Shown here in pieces: positions 1-9,684 of a stretch of DNA of 64,000 nucleotides. Numbering within the stretch: the stretch's first letter is position 1; every line of letters begins with the position of its first letter. The position numbers and the translations under genes are program-made. Below the pieces are notes generated by a model. The model was given only the letters and a program-made list of their open reading frames with translations. It searched no databases and had not been told where the DNA came from. Location of the stretch: assembly GCA_029779535.1 (NCBI GenBank), contig JAKPAG010000124.1, positions 1 through 64,000 on the forward strand, written 5' to 3'. This stretch comes from Pseudomonadota bacterium. GTDB lineage: Bacteria; Pseudomonadota; Alphaproteobacteria; Sphingomonadales; Sphingomonadaceae.

Positions 1-50
1 TCAAGGTACCCTGTGGGTGGTTGGGCCGGGGGAGCGGGCCGGCCAGGCCA

Positions 51-72
51 GGAAAAGCCGGACGGCTTTTCC
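51..72 (-). terminator. Hairpin beyond map (weak terminator candidate)
   Basis: Perfect 9-base arms GGAAAAGCC (51-59) and GGCTTTTCC (64-72) enclose a 4-base loop, starting 8 bases past the stop of the methionine aminopeptidase gene on the minus strand. The T-run lies inside the stem rather than after it, so it is a poor intrinsic terminator by the usual rule. I see nothing else in bases 1-79. Confidence 0.45.
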
Positions 73-79
73 GCACAGC

Positions 80-904
80 TCAATAAGGCGGCTTGTGCAG
101 CCCCTTGGGGCTTTCGGTGAAGATCTCGCAGCCGGTTTCGGTGATCCCGATCGAATGTTCGAACTGGGCGGAAAGCGAGCGGTCGCGCGTTACCGCGGTC
201 CAGCCATCGTCCAGCATCTTCATCCCCGGCTTGCCCAGGTTGATCATCGGTTCGATGGTGAAGAACATCCCCGGCCGCAGTTCCGGGCCGGTCCCCGCGC
301 GAGCGGCGTGGACCACTTCGGGCGCGTCATGGAACAGGCGGCCGAGGCCATGCCCGCAGAATTCGCGCACAACGCCGTAACGGTGGCGTTCGGCATGTTG
401 CTGGATCGCGGCGCCAATATCGCCCAGCCGCGCGCCGGGCTTGGCCTGTTCGATCCCGATCATCAGGCATTCATAGGTCACGTCGACCAGCCGCCGCGCC
501 TTGATCGGCACGTCGCCCACCAGATACATCCGGCTGGAATCGCCGTGCCAGCCATCCAGCAGCGGGGTTACGTCGATGTTGATGATGTCGCCGTCCTTCA
601 GCACCCGGTCGCCCGGAATGCCGTGGCAGATCACCTGGTTGATCGAAGTGCAGCACGAATGCTGGAAGCCGCGATAGCCCATGGTTGCAGGCACGGCGCC
701 GCCATCCAGCGTCATTTCGCGCACCAGGTCGTCGATCTGCCCGGTGGTCACCCCCGGCTGGACGAACGGCACCAGCGCGTCGAGGATTTCCGCCGCCAGC
801 CGCCCGGCCTTGCGCATGCCTTCGAAGGCCGCCGGGCCGTGCAGCTTGATCGTGCCGTCGCGCAGCTGCACGTCGCCGTCTTCTACCGTCTGATACTGGG
901 TCAT
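80..904 (-). CDS. map: Type I methionine aminopeptidase
   Basis: Cytosolic M24A metalloenzyme that removes the initiator methionine from nascent proteins. The 274-residue product has the five metal-ligand motifs in order: INIDVT and HGDSSRMY (two Asp), GHGLGRLFHD (His), FTIEPMI (Glu) and QFEHSIGIT (Glu). The substrate-side His lies in NQVICHGIP. The length fits the family (about 255-275). I chose the ATG at 904; an in-frame GTG at 958 would add 18 residues reaching into the intergenic space shared with the divergent aminopeptidase gene at 979, and those residues do not look like the family N-terminus. Both divergent genes are exopeptidases acting on N-termini. Identification is secure; only the start is open. 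Confidence 0.96.
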   Translation of the reverse strand: MTQYQTVEDGDVQLRDGTIKLHGPAAFEGMRKAGRLAAEILDALVPFVQPGVTTGQIDDLVREMTLDGGAVPATMGYRGFQHSCCTSINQVICHGIPGDRVLKDGDIINIDVTPLLDGWHGDSSRMYLVGDVPIKARRLVDVTYECLMIGIEQAKPGARLGDIGAAIQQHAERHRYGVVREFCGHGLGRLFHDAPEVVHAARAGTGPELRPGMFFTIEPMINLGKPGMKMLDDGWTAVTRDRSLSAQFEHSIGITETGCEIFTESPKGLHKPPY

Positions 905-978
905 GCCGCGCATATAGCGACTGCTTCGCAATAATGCGAGCCTTGCCGCAATGCGCACCGCGGGTCTAAGGCTGGGGG

Positions 979-2367
<1,389 letters not shown>

Positions 2368-2430
2368 GCGCGGCGGCTGCGGCGGCTGCGGCGATGATAT
2401 GAAAGTCGGCTTGCTATGGGGATCCGCGCA

Positions 2431-2994
2431 ATGAACACCTTTTCAAAGGGCCTGCTTGGCGCCGATCCGGCTGCTTGGCGCAAGCTGGTGTGGGGCGGCG
2501 CGGCCGCTGTCATGGCGATCCCCGTCACGCTGCGCCTGACCGTGGCCGAAATGGCCTGGGACGGGTTCGATTTCGCCGTGTTCGGGGCGATGCTGCTGCT
2601 TGCCGGACTGGCGTTTGAACTGGTCCTGCGCTTTGCCGGGGCGAGTATCTGGTCGGTCCTGGCGGCCCTTCTTTCGATCGGCGGGGCTTTCGTGATGGTC
2701 ATGGCCAACCTTGCCGTCGGGATCGTCGGCAAGGAAGGCAACCCGATCAACCTCGTGTTCTTCGCACTGCTGGGCGCAGGCGCGCTGGGCGCGCTGGCGG
2801 TGCGGCTGCGCGCGGCCGGGCTGGCCCGGGTGCTGACCACGATGGCCGCCGGACAGGCGCTACTGGGCATCTCCCTGGCGCTCTGCGGGATCGCCTATCT
2901 CCCGGTATTCACGGCCGTGTTCGTCGCCATCTGGCTGGGATCGGCCGCGCTGTTCCGCCAGGCCGCAAGGCAGGTTGGCCAATGGACGGCTTGA
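2431..2994 (+). CDS. Multi-pass membrane protein, function unknown
   Basis: A 187-residue hydrophobic protein with five or six predicted membrane spans (roughly residues 20-38, 48-66, 72-90, 104-122, 132-150 and 152-172) and no cytoplasmic domain of note. I do not recognise the family. I chose the ATG at 2431 because GGGGA lies 8 bases upstream; an in-frame ATG at 2416 would add five residues without a better ribosome site. It starts 63 bases after the aminopeptidase stop, and its last codons overlap the possible start of the next gene, which suggests co-transcription. No charged or catalytic motif suggests transport or enzyme activity, so no function is proposed. Confidence 0.7.
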   Translation: MNTFSKGLLGADPAAWRKLVWGGAAAVMAIPVTLRLTVAEMAWDGFDFAVFGAMLLLAGLAFELVLRFAGASIWSVLAALLSIGGAFVMVMANLAVGIVGKEGNPINLVFFALLGAGALGALAVRLRAAGLARVLTTMAAGQALLGISLALCGIAYLPVFTAVFVAIWLGSAALFRQAARQVGQWTA

Positions 2995-3392
2995 TAGCGG
3001 GGCCAACCGGCGCTAATCGCCCGGTCTTCGTATTCAAGGGGCACGCAGACTTGACCGCCAGCGCCATTCCGACCGGCCAGCTTTCCCTGTCGGGGCCAAG
3101 CGTGAAGCTTGACGCCGCGCACTGGCCCGTGCGCGGGGATCTGGCGCATGTCCGCCTGGCGGGCAAGGTGTTCGTGCCGCACTATGCCGTGCCGATGGAA
3201 CGCGTGGTGGTTGCCGGCGGCGCGCCGCTGCTGGCCGCGAACAAGGCCGATGCCGAAGTGCGCGAGCAGCTGGCCGGCGGCACCCTGTTCAACGTGCTCG
3301 ACATTACCGGCGGCTGGGCCTGGGGCCAGGTCGGTGACGATGGGTTTGTCGGCTATCTGCCAGTCACGGCGCTGGAAGAACGACGAAGCTGA
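2982..3392 (+). CDS. SH3-like domain protein, resembles the N-terminal part of NlpC/P60 peptidases
   Basis: The 136-residue product ends with a bacterial SH3 fold. The run 'GPSVKLDAAHWPVRGDLAHV' and the following VFVPHYAVPM are what I would expect at the N-terminus of sphingomonad NlpC/P60 cell-wall peptidases, and GWAWGQVGDDGFVGYLP is a typical SH3 core. Those peptidases continue for about 130 more residues with a Cys-His catalytic domain; here translation stops at 3392, and none of the three forward frames up to argC shows a DCSG-type motif. Start is uncertain: the ATG at 2982 overlaps the upstream gene, whereas a TTG at 3051 has AAGGGG 9 bases upstream and would give a 113-residue protein beginning close to the conserved part. 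It may be a domain-loss remnant or a stand-alone wall-binding module. Confidence 0.65.
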   Translation: MDGLIAGPTGANRPVFVFKGHADLTASAIPTGQLSLSGPSVKLDAAHWPVRGDLAHVRLAGKVFVPHYAVPMERVVVAGGAPLLAANKADAEVREQLAGGTLFNVLDITGGWAWGQVGDDGFVGYLPVTALEERRS

Positions 3393-3494
3393 CGCGGTAG
3401 CCGCGCCGATGCGGGGCTGCCGCTGCTGATCGCCGCGTGATCCTGCCTGCCCACCGCGCGAACTGGCGCCGGGCCACCGAACGAAAGTGATGCC

Positions 3495-4418
3495 ATGCCG
3501 CACAAGGTCTTTATCGATGGCGCCGCCGGAACCACCGGCCTCGAAATTGTCGAGCGCCTGAGCCCCCGCAGCGAATTCGAGCTGATCGTGCTCGACGATG
3601 AACAGCGCAAGAGCGCCCAGGCCCGGCGAGATGCCTATCACGCCGCCGATTTCGCCGTGCTGTGCCTGCCCGACGATGCCGCGATCGAAGCGGTCGCCCT
3701 GGCCGAGGGCAGCGCGGTGCGGATCATCGATGCCAGCAGCGCGCACCGCGTCGCGCCCGGCTGGACCTATGGCTTTCCCGAAGTGACGGGCCGCGATGCC
3801 GTGGCCGGTGCCAGCCGCGTGTCGAACCCCGGCTGCTATCCCACCGGGTTCATCGCCCTGCTCGCTCCGCTGGTCCGCGCGGGGCTGTTACCTGCCGACT
3901 GGCCCTACACCTGCCACGCGGTGTCCGGCTATTCCGGCGGCGGCAAGGCGCTGATCGCCCGGTTCGAGGAAGATACCGACATCGCCTTTCGCGACTATGG
4001 CATGACCATGGGGCACAAGCACGTGCCCGAAATGCGCCAGTATGCCGGGCTTACCCATGCGCCGCTGTTCGCCCCGGCGGTGATCCCGGCGCATCGCGGC
4101 ATGGTGGTCGAAGTGCCGCTACACCTGTCGCTCATGGCGAGGTCGGCCCCGCCCCGGGCGCTGCACGATTGCCTGGCGGCATTCTATGTCGGCAGCCGCG
4201 TGGTGACGGTCAGCGACGATTTGCCGGACGAAGTGCTGCTGCGCCGTTCGATGCAGCCCAGCGACCGGCTGGAACTGTTCGTCTATGGCGCGAAGGACGG
4301 CTCCCAGGCGCGGCTGGTCGCGCGGCTCGACAACCTTGGCAAGGGGGCGAGCGGGGCCGCGGTGCAGAGCCTGAACTTGATGGCCGGGCTGGACGAGATC
4401 GCCGGGCTGGCGCTCTAG
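3495..4418 (+). CDS. argC: N-acetyl-gamma-glutamyl-phosphate reductase, type 2
   Basis: Third step of arginine biosynthesis: NADPH-dependent reduction of N-acetylglutamyl phosphate to the semialdehyde. The 307-residue protein begins with a dinucleotide-binding segment (FIDGAAGTTGLEIVERL). It has the catalytic-Cys signature SNPGCYPTGFIALL near residue 115, and a C-terminal substrate domain with GHKHVPEM and PAHRGM. The length near 310 and the GAAGTTG start identify the shorter type 2 branch, separate from the 340-residue type found in E. coli. No other arginine gene is adjacent. The ATG at 3495 lies 102 bases after the SH3 gene. A 262-base non-coding stretch follows before glnB. Confidence 0.95.
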   Translation: MPHKVFIDGAAGTTGLEIVERLSPRSEFELIVLDDEQRKSAQARRDAYHAADFAVLCLPDDAAIEAVALAEGSAVRIIDASSAHRVAPGWTYGFPEVTGRDAVAGASRVSNPGCYPTGFIALLAPLVRAGLLPADWPYTCHAVSGYSGGGKALIARFEEDTDIAFRDYGMTMGHKHVPEMRQYAGLTHAPLFAPAVIPAHRGMVVEVPLHLSLMARSAPPRALHDCLAAFYVGSRVVTVSDDLPDEVLLRRSMQPSDRLELFVYGAKDGSQARLVARLDNLGKGASGAAVQSLNLMAGLDEIAGLAL

Positions 4419-4587
4419 CCAGCGCGCCTTCTGCTCATAAATTAGGCAGCACTTGCTGAAAAAACAGGCAAGCACAGCGCGGCAATCGCGAACAATTCTT
4501 AGTATCGCATGGCGTCGCAGGCACCAAATGTTGCGATTCCGCCCTTTTCCGCGTGCCCGCAATCGCCTAGTGCAGGCATATCGCTGC

Positions 4588-4603
4588 TGGCACGATTCTT
4601 GAT
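4588..4603 (+). promoter_or_regulatory. Candidate sigma-54 promoter of glnB
   Basis: TGGCACG (4588-4594), four bases, then TTGAT (4599-4603). The -24 box matches the sigma-54 consensus exactly, and the 10 bases between GG and the -12 dinucleotide give the required spacing. The -12 dinucleotide is GA rather than the near-invariant GC, which weakens the call. It lies 77 bases before the glnB start, where sigma-54/NtrC control of a PII gene would be expected. Confidence 0.5.
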
Positions 4604-4605
4604 AG

Positions 4606-5019
<414 letters not shown>

Positions 5020-5099
5020 TCCGGCGCTGCCGGTCAGCCAACCATCCAACCCATCAATCAGCAATGCCCCCGGGTCCGGGGTGCCAGGAAAGGCGAAAA

Positions 5100-6509
5100 A
5101 TGAGCAAGGCCAAGGACATCATCAAGCGCATCAAGGAAGAAGAGATCGAATGGGTCGACCTGCGCTTCACTGACCCCAAGGGCAAGTGGCAGCACCTGAC
5201 CATGGTCTCGTCGGTGATGGGCGAGGACGAGCTGGAAGACGGCCTGATGTTCGACGGTTCGTCGATCGAAGGCTGGAAGGCGATCAACGAATCCGACATG
5301 ATCCTGAAGCCGGACCTGGATTCGGTCTACATCGATCCGTTCAGCGCCACGCCGATGATGATCATCAACTGCGACATCGTCGAACCCTCGACCGGTGACC
5401 TTTATGGCCGCGACCCACGCAGCTGCGCCAAGCGCGCCGAAGCCTACCTCAAGAGCACCGGCATCGGCGACACCGTCTATGTCGGCCCGGAAGCCGAATT
5501 CTTCGTCTTCGACGACGTGCGCTTCTATGACGGCTACGATGGCAACGGCTTCAAGATCGACGACATCGAACTGCCGACCAATTCGAACACCAAGTACGAA
5601 TCCGGCAACCTGGCCCACCGTCCGCGCGCCAAGGGCGGCTACTTCCCGGTGGCCCCGGTCGACAGCCTGGTCGACGTGCGCGGTGAAATGGTCACCACCA
5701 TGCTCGAAATGGGCCTGCCCTGCGACAAGCACCACCACGAAGTGGCCTCGGCGCAGCACGAACTCGGCCTGACTTTCGGCACGCTGGTCGAAACCGCCGA
5801 CCGCATGCAGGTCTACAAGTATGTCGTCCACCAGGTCGCCCAGGCCTATGGCAAGACCGCGACCTTCATGCCCAAGCCGATCATGAAGGACAACGGCTCG
5901 GGGATGCACACCCACATCTCGATCTGGAAGGAAGGCAAGCCGCTGTTCGCCGGTAACGGCTATGCCGGCCTGTCGGACATGTGCCTGTACTTCATCGGCG
6001 GCGTCATCAAGCACGCCAAGGCGCTGAACGCCTTCACCAACCCGACCACCAACAGCTACAAGCGCCTGGTCCCGGGTTACGAAGCGCCGGTGCTGCTGGC
6101 CTATTCGGCCCGCAACCGTTCGGCCTCGTGCCGCATTCCGTACGGCGCGGGCGACAAGGCGAAGCGCGTGGAATTCCGTTTCCCCGACGCGATGGCCAAC
6201 CCCTACCTGTGCTATGCCGCGCTGTTCATGGCCGGGCTCGACGGGATCCAGAACAAGATCCACCCGGGCGAAGCGATGGACAAGAACCTGTACGATCTGC
6301 CGCCGGCCGAACTGGCCCAGGTGCCGACCGTGTGCGGTTCGCTGCGCGAAGCGCTGGAATGCCTCGAAGCCGATCACGAATTCCTGCTCAAGGGCGGCGT
6401 GTTCACCAAGGACCAGATCGACAGCTACATCGAGTTGAAGTGGCCGGAAGTGCTGCGTTGGGAAACCACCCCCTCGCCGGTCGAATTCGACATGTACTAC
6501 AGCGCCTGA
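5100..6509 (+). CDS. glnA: Type I glutamine synthetase
   Basis: ATP-dependent condensation of ammonium with glutamate, the main route of ammonium assimilation; a cytosolic dodecamer. The 469-residue protein shows the GS signature DGSSIEGW near residue 50, the metal and substrate motifs EAEFFVFDD and [16 protein letters not shown], and the adenylylation-site Tyr in [10 protein letters not shown] near residue 398. It is therefore of the adenylylated I-beta type. The start is ATG 5100 with AGGAAAGG upstream; an in-frame ATG at 5064 adds 12 unrelated residues. It is probably co-transcribed with glnB and ends in a strong terminator at 6538. Its length matches the E. coli enzyme (469). Confidence 0.98.
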   Translation: MSKAKDIIKRIKEEEIEWVDLRFTDPKGKWQHLTMVSSVMGEDELEDGLMFDGSSIEGWKAINESDMILKPDLDSVYIDPFSATPMMIINCDIVEPSTGDLYGRDPRSCAKRAEAYLKSTGIGDTVYVGPEAEFFVFDDVRFYDGYDGNGFKIDDIELPTNSNTKYESGNLAHRPRAKGGYFPVAPVDSLVDVRGEMVTTMLEMGLPCDKHHHEVASAQHELGLTFGTLVETADRMQVYKYVVHQVAQAYGKTATFMPKPIMKDNGSGMHTHISIWKEGKPLFAGNGYAGLSDMCLYFIGGVIKHAKALNAFTNPTTNSYKRLVPGYEAPVLLAYSARNRSASCRIPYGAGDKAKRVEFRFPDAMANPYLCYAALFMAGLDGIQNKIHPGEAMDKNLYDLPPAELAQVPTVCGSLREALECLEADHEFLLKGGVFTKDQIDSYIELKWPEVLRWETTPSPVEFDMYYSA

Positions 6510-6537
6510 CTTCGCGACCCAGTCAGGAACTGCATGG

Positions 6538-6569
6538 GAGGCGTCCGGAGCGATCCGGACGCCTCTTTT
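6538..6569 (+). terminator. Rho-independent terminator of glnBA
   Basis: Perfect 11-base stem GAGGCGTCCGG (6538-6548) and CCGGACGCCTC (6555-6565), loop AGCGAT, followed by TTTT. It starts 29 bases past the glnA stop. The CCGG-AGCGAT-CCGG core recurs in the terminator at 56906. On the minus strand there is no T-tract, so it does not obviously serve the convergent GGDEF-EAL gene. Confidence 0.9.
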
Positions 6570-6594
6570 GCATCCGGCGCATGGCTGCGCCCGG

Positions 6595-8919
6595 TCAGGC
6601 GGCGCGAACGCGGCGCCCGCGGCGCACTCCGGCGCCTGGCGCGGCACTGGCGGCGGGCGCGCACTCAGCCAGCAGCGCGCCAAATTCCACGGCGGACATC
6701 GGCCGGTGGAACAGGAAGCCCTGGATCAATTCGCACCCGGCCGCGCGCACCAGGTCGCTTTGCAGCGGGGTTTCCACCCCTTCGGCCACGGTCAGGGTGT
6801 CGAGGCTTTGCCCCAGCGCGACAATCGCCTTCAGGATGGCATGGGCGTTGAGGTCGTTCTCGATGTTCTGGACGAAGCTGCGATCGATCTTGATGCGGTC
6901 GAATTCGAAGGCGCGCAGGTAGCTGAGACTGGAATAGCCGGTGCCGAAGTCGTCGAGCGCCACGCCGAAGCCCATCGCCTTGAGCCCTTCGAGGACGGCG
7001 AACACGCCGGTGCCGCGCTCCATCAGCACCCCTTCGGTCACTTCGAAGGTGATCCCGCCCGGATCGACCCGCAGTTCCCGCACCAGCACGGCCAGATCAT
7101 CGAGGAACCCCCGCGCCGACAGCTGGAGCGGCGAAAGGTTGATCGAAATATCGACATCGGGCCAGGCGCGGCGCTGTTCGAACACCCGACCGATGACCCA
7201 CCAGCCCAGCAGCGGCATCAGCCCGGCCTGTTCGGCCACCGGCACGAACAGCGCGGGGCTGAGCGCGCCCAGCTCGGGATGATCCCAGCGCAGCAGCGCT
7301 TCCGCCCCGCAGATCCGCCCGTCCCCGGCCGCAACGATCGGCTGGTAGGCCAGCGACAGGCTGTTGGCCTGCAGCGCCTTGCGCAGTTCCAGTTCCAGCA
7401 GCAGCCGGCGGCGCACGGCGCCTTCCATCTCGCGCGTGAAGGCGCGCCAGCGTCCCCGGCCGCGCTGCTTGGCCCGGAACAAGGCGATGTCCGCATTGCG
7501 CAGCAGATCTTCGGAGGTCAGCCCCTGTTCGGGCGCCCAGCTGATCCCGCAGGATGCGGTGACATCGATGGTCCGCCCTTCGATGTTGAACGGCGCGGCG
7601 AACAGCGCCATCAGATCCTGTCCCAGTTCGCTGATCCCGCCCTTGCCCTGCGCGCCGCGGCGCAAGACCACGAATTCGTCGCCTCCCAGCCGCGCGATCA
7701 GATCGGTCGCGGGCAACTGGCGGCGCGCCCGGTCCGCCACCTGGCGGACCAGCGCATCGCCGGCCGGATGGCCCAGCGTATCGTTGATGAACTTGAAATG
7801 GTCGAAATCGAGGAAGGCCACCGCCACCGCCCGCCCCTTGCGCCGCCCCAGCGCCTTGAGCTCCTGTTCCAGCCGCGAGATGAAGTAGGTCCGGTTGGGC
7901 AGCCCGGTCATCTCGTCGTGCCGTGCCTCGTGCAGGGCCTGAGCTTCGCGCAGCCGCAGGCGGTGCATTGCGGTGCGCAGCATCTTGATCACGTTGGCGC
8001 CGCCCAGCAGCAGCGCGATCAGGAAGATCAGGTAGGCGAGGAACAAGGGTCGGATCTGATCGCGCACCATCGCGCTGCGCAGCACGGTGTGCCATTCCAG
8101 CCAGCCGACCGTGCGGCCATCGCCGCTGATCAGCGGCAGGCTGTTGTGCTGCCCATCCCGCGCACCGTCCTTCGCCAGCGAGACGCCCGGCAGCATCAGG
8201 TCCGCGCCGAGGCGTTGCAGGAAGACGGCATCGATCATCCTGACCGCGACCAGGTGGTTGGGCGTGCGGGTCAGCAGCGCGTAACTGTCATCCGGCAGGA
8301 TCGAAACCACCGACAGCACCGCCGGACGATCGCCGATCCGAACGAGCGAATGCCCCCAGCGGGTCAGCGGCCGCCCTTGCGCGTCGAGCGGCCAGGCCGT
8401 GTCGGCCAGCTGCCGGGTCCGCGCCACCGCGCCAAACACGGTGCCGTTCCGGCCCATGCGCGCCAACTCGCGCTGGACCTGAGCCTGCACCCAGGCATAG
8501 CCCGCGTCGCTGGCTGGCCGGCCCCGCTCCCAGCTGCGCAAGACCCGGCCGCCGGAATCGACCACATAGAGCCGCTCGTAGCCGAAGTTGGTCCACAGGT
8601 ATTCGCCGATATAGGCATCAGTCCAGGCGGCATCGGGCGCGCCCCGGCCCATCGCGCGAAAGGCATCGTCCCAGGTCAGCTGCACTTTCAGCTGCGCGAT
8701 CGAGGCGTCGGCCTGGCGTTCGATATAGTTGCCGACCAGCTGCTGTTCGCGCTGCCGGTCCAGCCGATCGACGAACCCGGTGGAGGCGCGAAATCCCACC
8801 GCCAGCAGCAGCGAAATCGCAACGAGCGAGATCAGCAGGGTCGCGACAATCTTGCCGGCCCCCACTTCCTTCAAGGCCAGCCGCATCAGCCGCCGCCTGA
8901 CAAGATCCCAACGCCCCAT
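6595..8919 (-). CDS. Membrane GGDEF-EAL cyclic-di-GMP protein with CHASE4-like sensor
   Basis: A 774-residue bifunctional candidate for making and breaking cyclic-di-GMP. Order: membrane span (about 24-44), a periplasmic region of about 240 residues with CHASE4-like features, second span (about 292-310), GGDEF domain (about 335-490) and EAL domain (about 510-755). The cyclase site GGDEF is intact at 412-416. The EAL domain keeps Glu540 in EALLRW, Asn595 in INLS, Glu626 in FEVTEG and the Asp pair in DDFGTGYSS at 656-657, so phosphodiesterase activity is expected too. The inhibitory RxxD site before GGDEF reads PATD, lacking the Arg, so product inhibition is probably absent. It is convergent with glnA and divergent from the lysozyme gene. 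The ligand is unknown. Confidence 0.93.
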   Translation of the reverse strand: MGRWDLVRRRLMRLALKEVGAGKIVATLLISLVAISLLLAVGFRASTGFVDRLDRQREQQLVGNYIERQADASIAQLKVQLTWDDAFRAMGRGAPDAAWTDAYIGEYLWTNFGYERLYVVDSGGRVLRSWERGRPASDAGYAWVQAQVQRELARMGRNGTVFGAVARTRQLADTAWPLDAQGRPLTRWGHSLVRIGDRPAVLSVVSILPDDSYALLTRTPNHLVAVRMIDAVFLQRLGADLMLPGVSLAKDGARDGQHNSLPLISGDGRTVGWLEWHTVLRSAMVRDQIRPLFLAYLIFLIALLLGGANVIKMLRTAMHRLRLREAQALHEARHDEMTGLPNRTYFISRLEQELKALGRRKGRAVAVAFLDFDHFKFINDTLGHPAGDALVRQVADRARRQLPATDLIARLGGDEFVVLRRGAQGKGGISELGQDLMALFAAPFNIEGRTIDVTASCGISWAPEQGLTSEDLLRNADIALFRAKQRGRGRWRAFTREMEGAVRRRLLLELELRKALQANSLSLAYQPIVAAGDGRICGAEALLRWDHPELGALSPALFVPVAEQAGLMPLLGWWVIGRVFEQRRAWPDVDISINLSPLQLSARGFLDDLAVLVRELRVDPGGITFEVTEGVLMERGTGVFAVLEGLKAMGFGVALDDFGTGYSSLSYLRAFEFDRIKIDRSFVQNIENDLNAHAILKAIVALGQSLDTLTVAEGVETPLQSDLVRAAGCELIQGFLFHRPMSAVEFGALLAECAPAASAAPGAGVRRGRRVRAA

Positions 8920-8958
8920 GCAGGACTTGCCCTACGGAATTCTGGTTAAGGAAGCTTT

Positions 8959-8997
8959 GTCAGGTTAACTGACGTTCAACCATAGAAAAATATGGTT
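8959..8997. promoter_or_regulatory. Two dyads between the GGDEF-EAL and lysozyme genes
   Basis: GTCAG-N5-CTGAC at 8959-8973 and AACCATA-N6-TATGGTT at 8978-8997, both perfect. They sit between the divergent start codons at 8919 and 9059, in an AT-richer patch that should hold both promoters. They could be protein-binding sites; no regulator is adjacent. Confidence 0.35.
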
Positions 8998-9058
8998 TTC
9001 CTACAAGGACTAACCGTGCCTAATGTCCCCGCCTCTCGAATCGCGAAAGGCACTGCCC

Positions 9059-9628
9059 ATGGACATGGACTTCGATTTCTTCGCCGCGCTGCGCCGGATG
9101 AAGGCGCCCGAGACCGAGCCGCAAAGCGCGCCGCAGGCCAAGTCCACGCCCCCTCCCGCCATACCGACCCGCGTATCCGCAGCCGGCCTTGCGCTGATCA
9201 AACGGTTCGAAGGCTGCGCCCGCGCCCGCGCCGATGGCCGCTTCGAAGCCTATCCCGATCCCGCGACCGGCGGGGCGCCCTGGACCATCGGCTGGGGCGC
9301 GACCGGGCGCGGCATCGGCCCCGGCACGGTCTGGACCCAGGCCGAATGCGATGCCCGGCTGGAACGCGATCTGGAACGCTTCGCGCGCGACGTCGCCCGG
9401 GCGATCGGCCAGGCGCCCACCAGCCAGGCCCAGTTCGATGCCCTGGTCAGCTTCCACTACAACACCGGGGCGATTGCCCGCGCCACGCTGACCCGGCTGC
9501 ACAAGGCGGGCGACCACGCCGGGGCCGCTGCCGAATTCGGCAAGTGGGTCAACGCCGCGGGCAAGCGCATGGCCGGCCTGGTCCGCCGCCGCGCCGCCGA
9601 AGCCGCGCTCTATCTTGCCGCGGCGTAA
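9059..9628 (+). CDS. Phage-type lysozyme (glycoside hydrolase family 24)
   Basis: A 189-residue muramidase expected to cut the glycan strand of peptidoglycan. The T4-lysozyme catalytic triad is visible: Glu in IKRFEGC, Asp in YPDPATGG and Thr in WTIGWGATG. SFHYNTGAI is the typical helix following. About 50 residues of proline-rich, low-complexity sequence precede the domain, and there is no signal peptide. Endolysins of this type need a holin or SAR helix to reach the wall; neither is seen nearby, and no phage genes flank it. I chose the ATG at 9059, which has AAAGG 8 bases upstream; an in-frame ATG at 9023 would add 12 residues. It may be a domesticated endolysin. Confidence 0.88.
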   Translation: MDMDFDFFAALRRMKAPETEPQSAPQAKSTPPPAIPTRVSAAGLALIKRFEGCARARADGRFEAYPDPATGGAPWTIGWGATGRGIGPGTVWTQAECDARLERDLERFARDVARAIGQAPTSQAQFDALVSFHYNTGAIARATLTRLHKAGDHAGAAAEFGKWVNAAGKRMAGLVRRRAAEAALYLAAA

Positions 9629-9684
9629 CGGGTTAGGCTCCTCGCATCAGGCTATCGTCAGCCTTGTGCCGCAGGAACCACGCG

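Noticed and set aside
6568..8949. Long open frame (793 codons) antisense to the GGDEF-EAL gene
   Set aside because: It is rich in Arg, Gln, His and Pro with no domain, and mirrors a well-defined gene; this is a common artefact of high-GC third-position bias.
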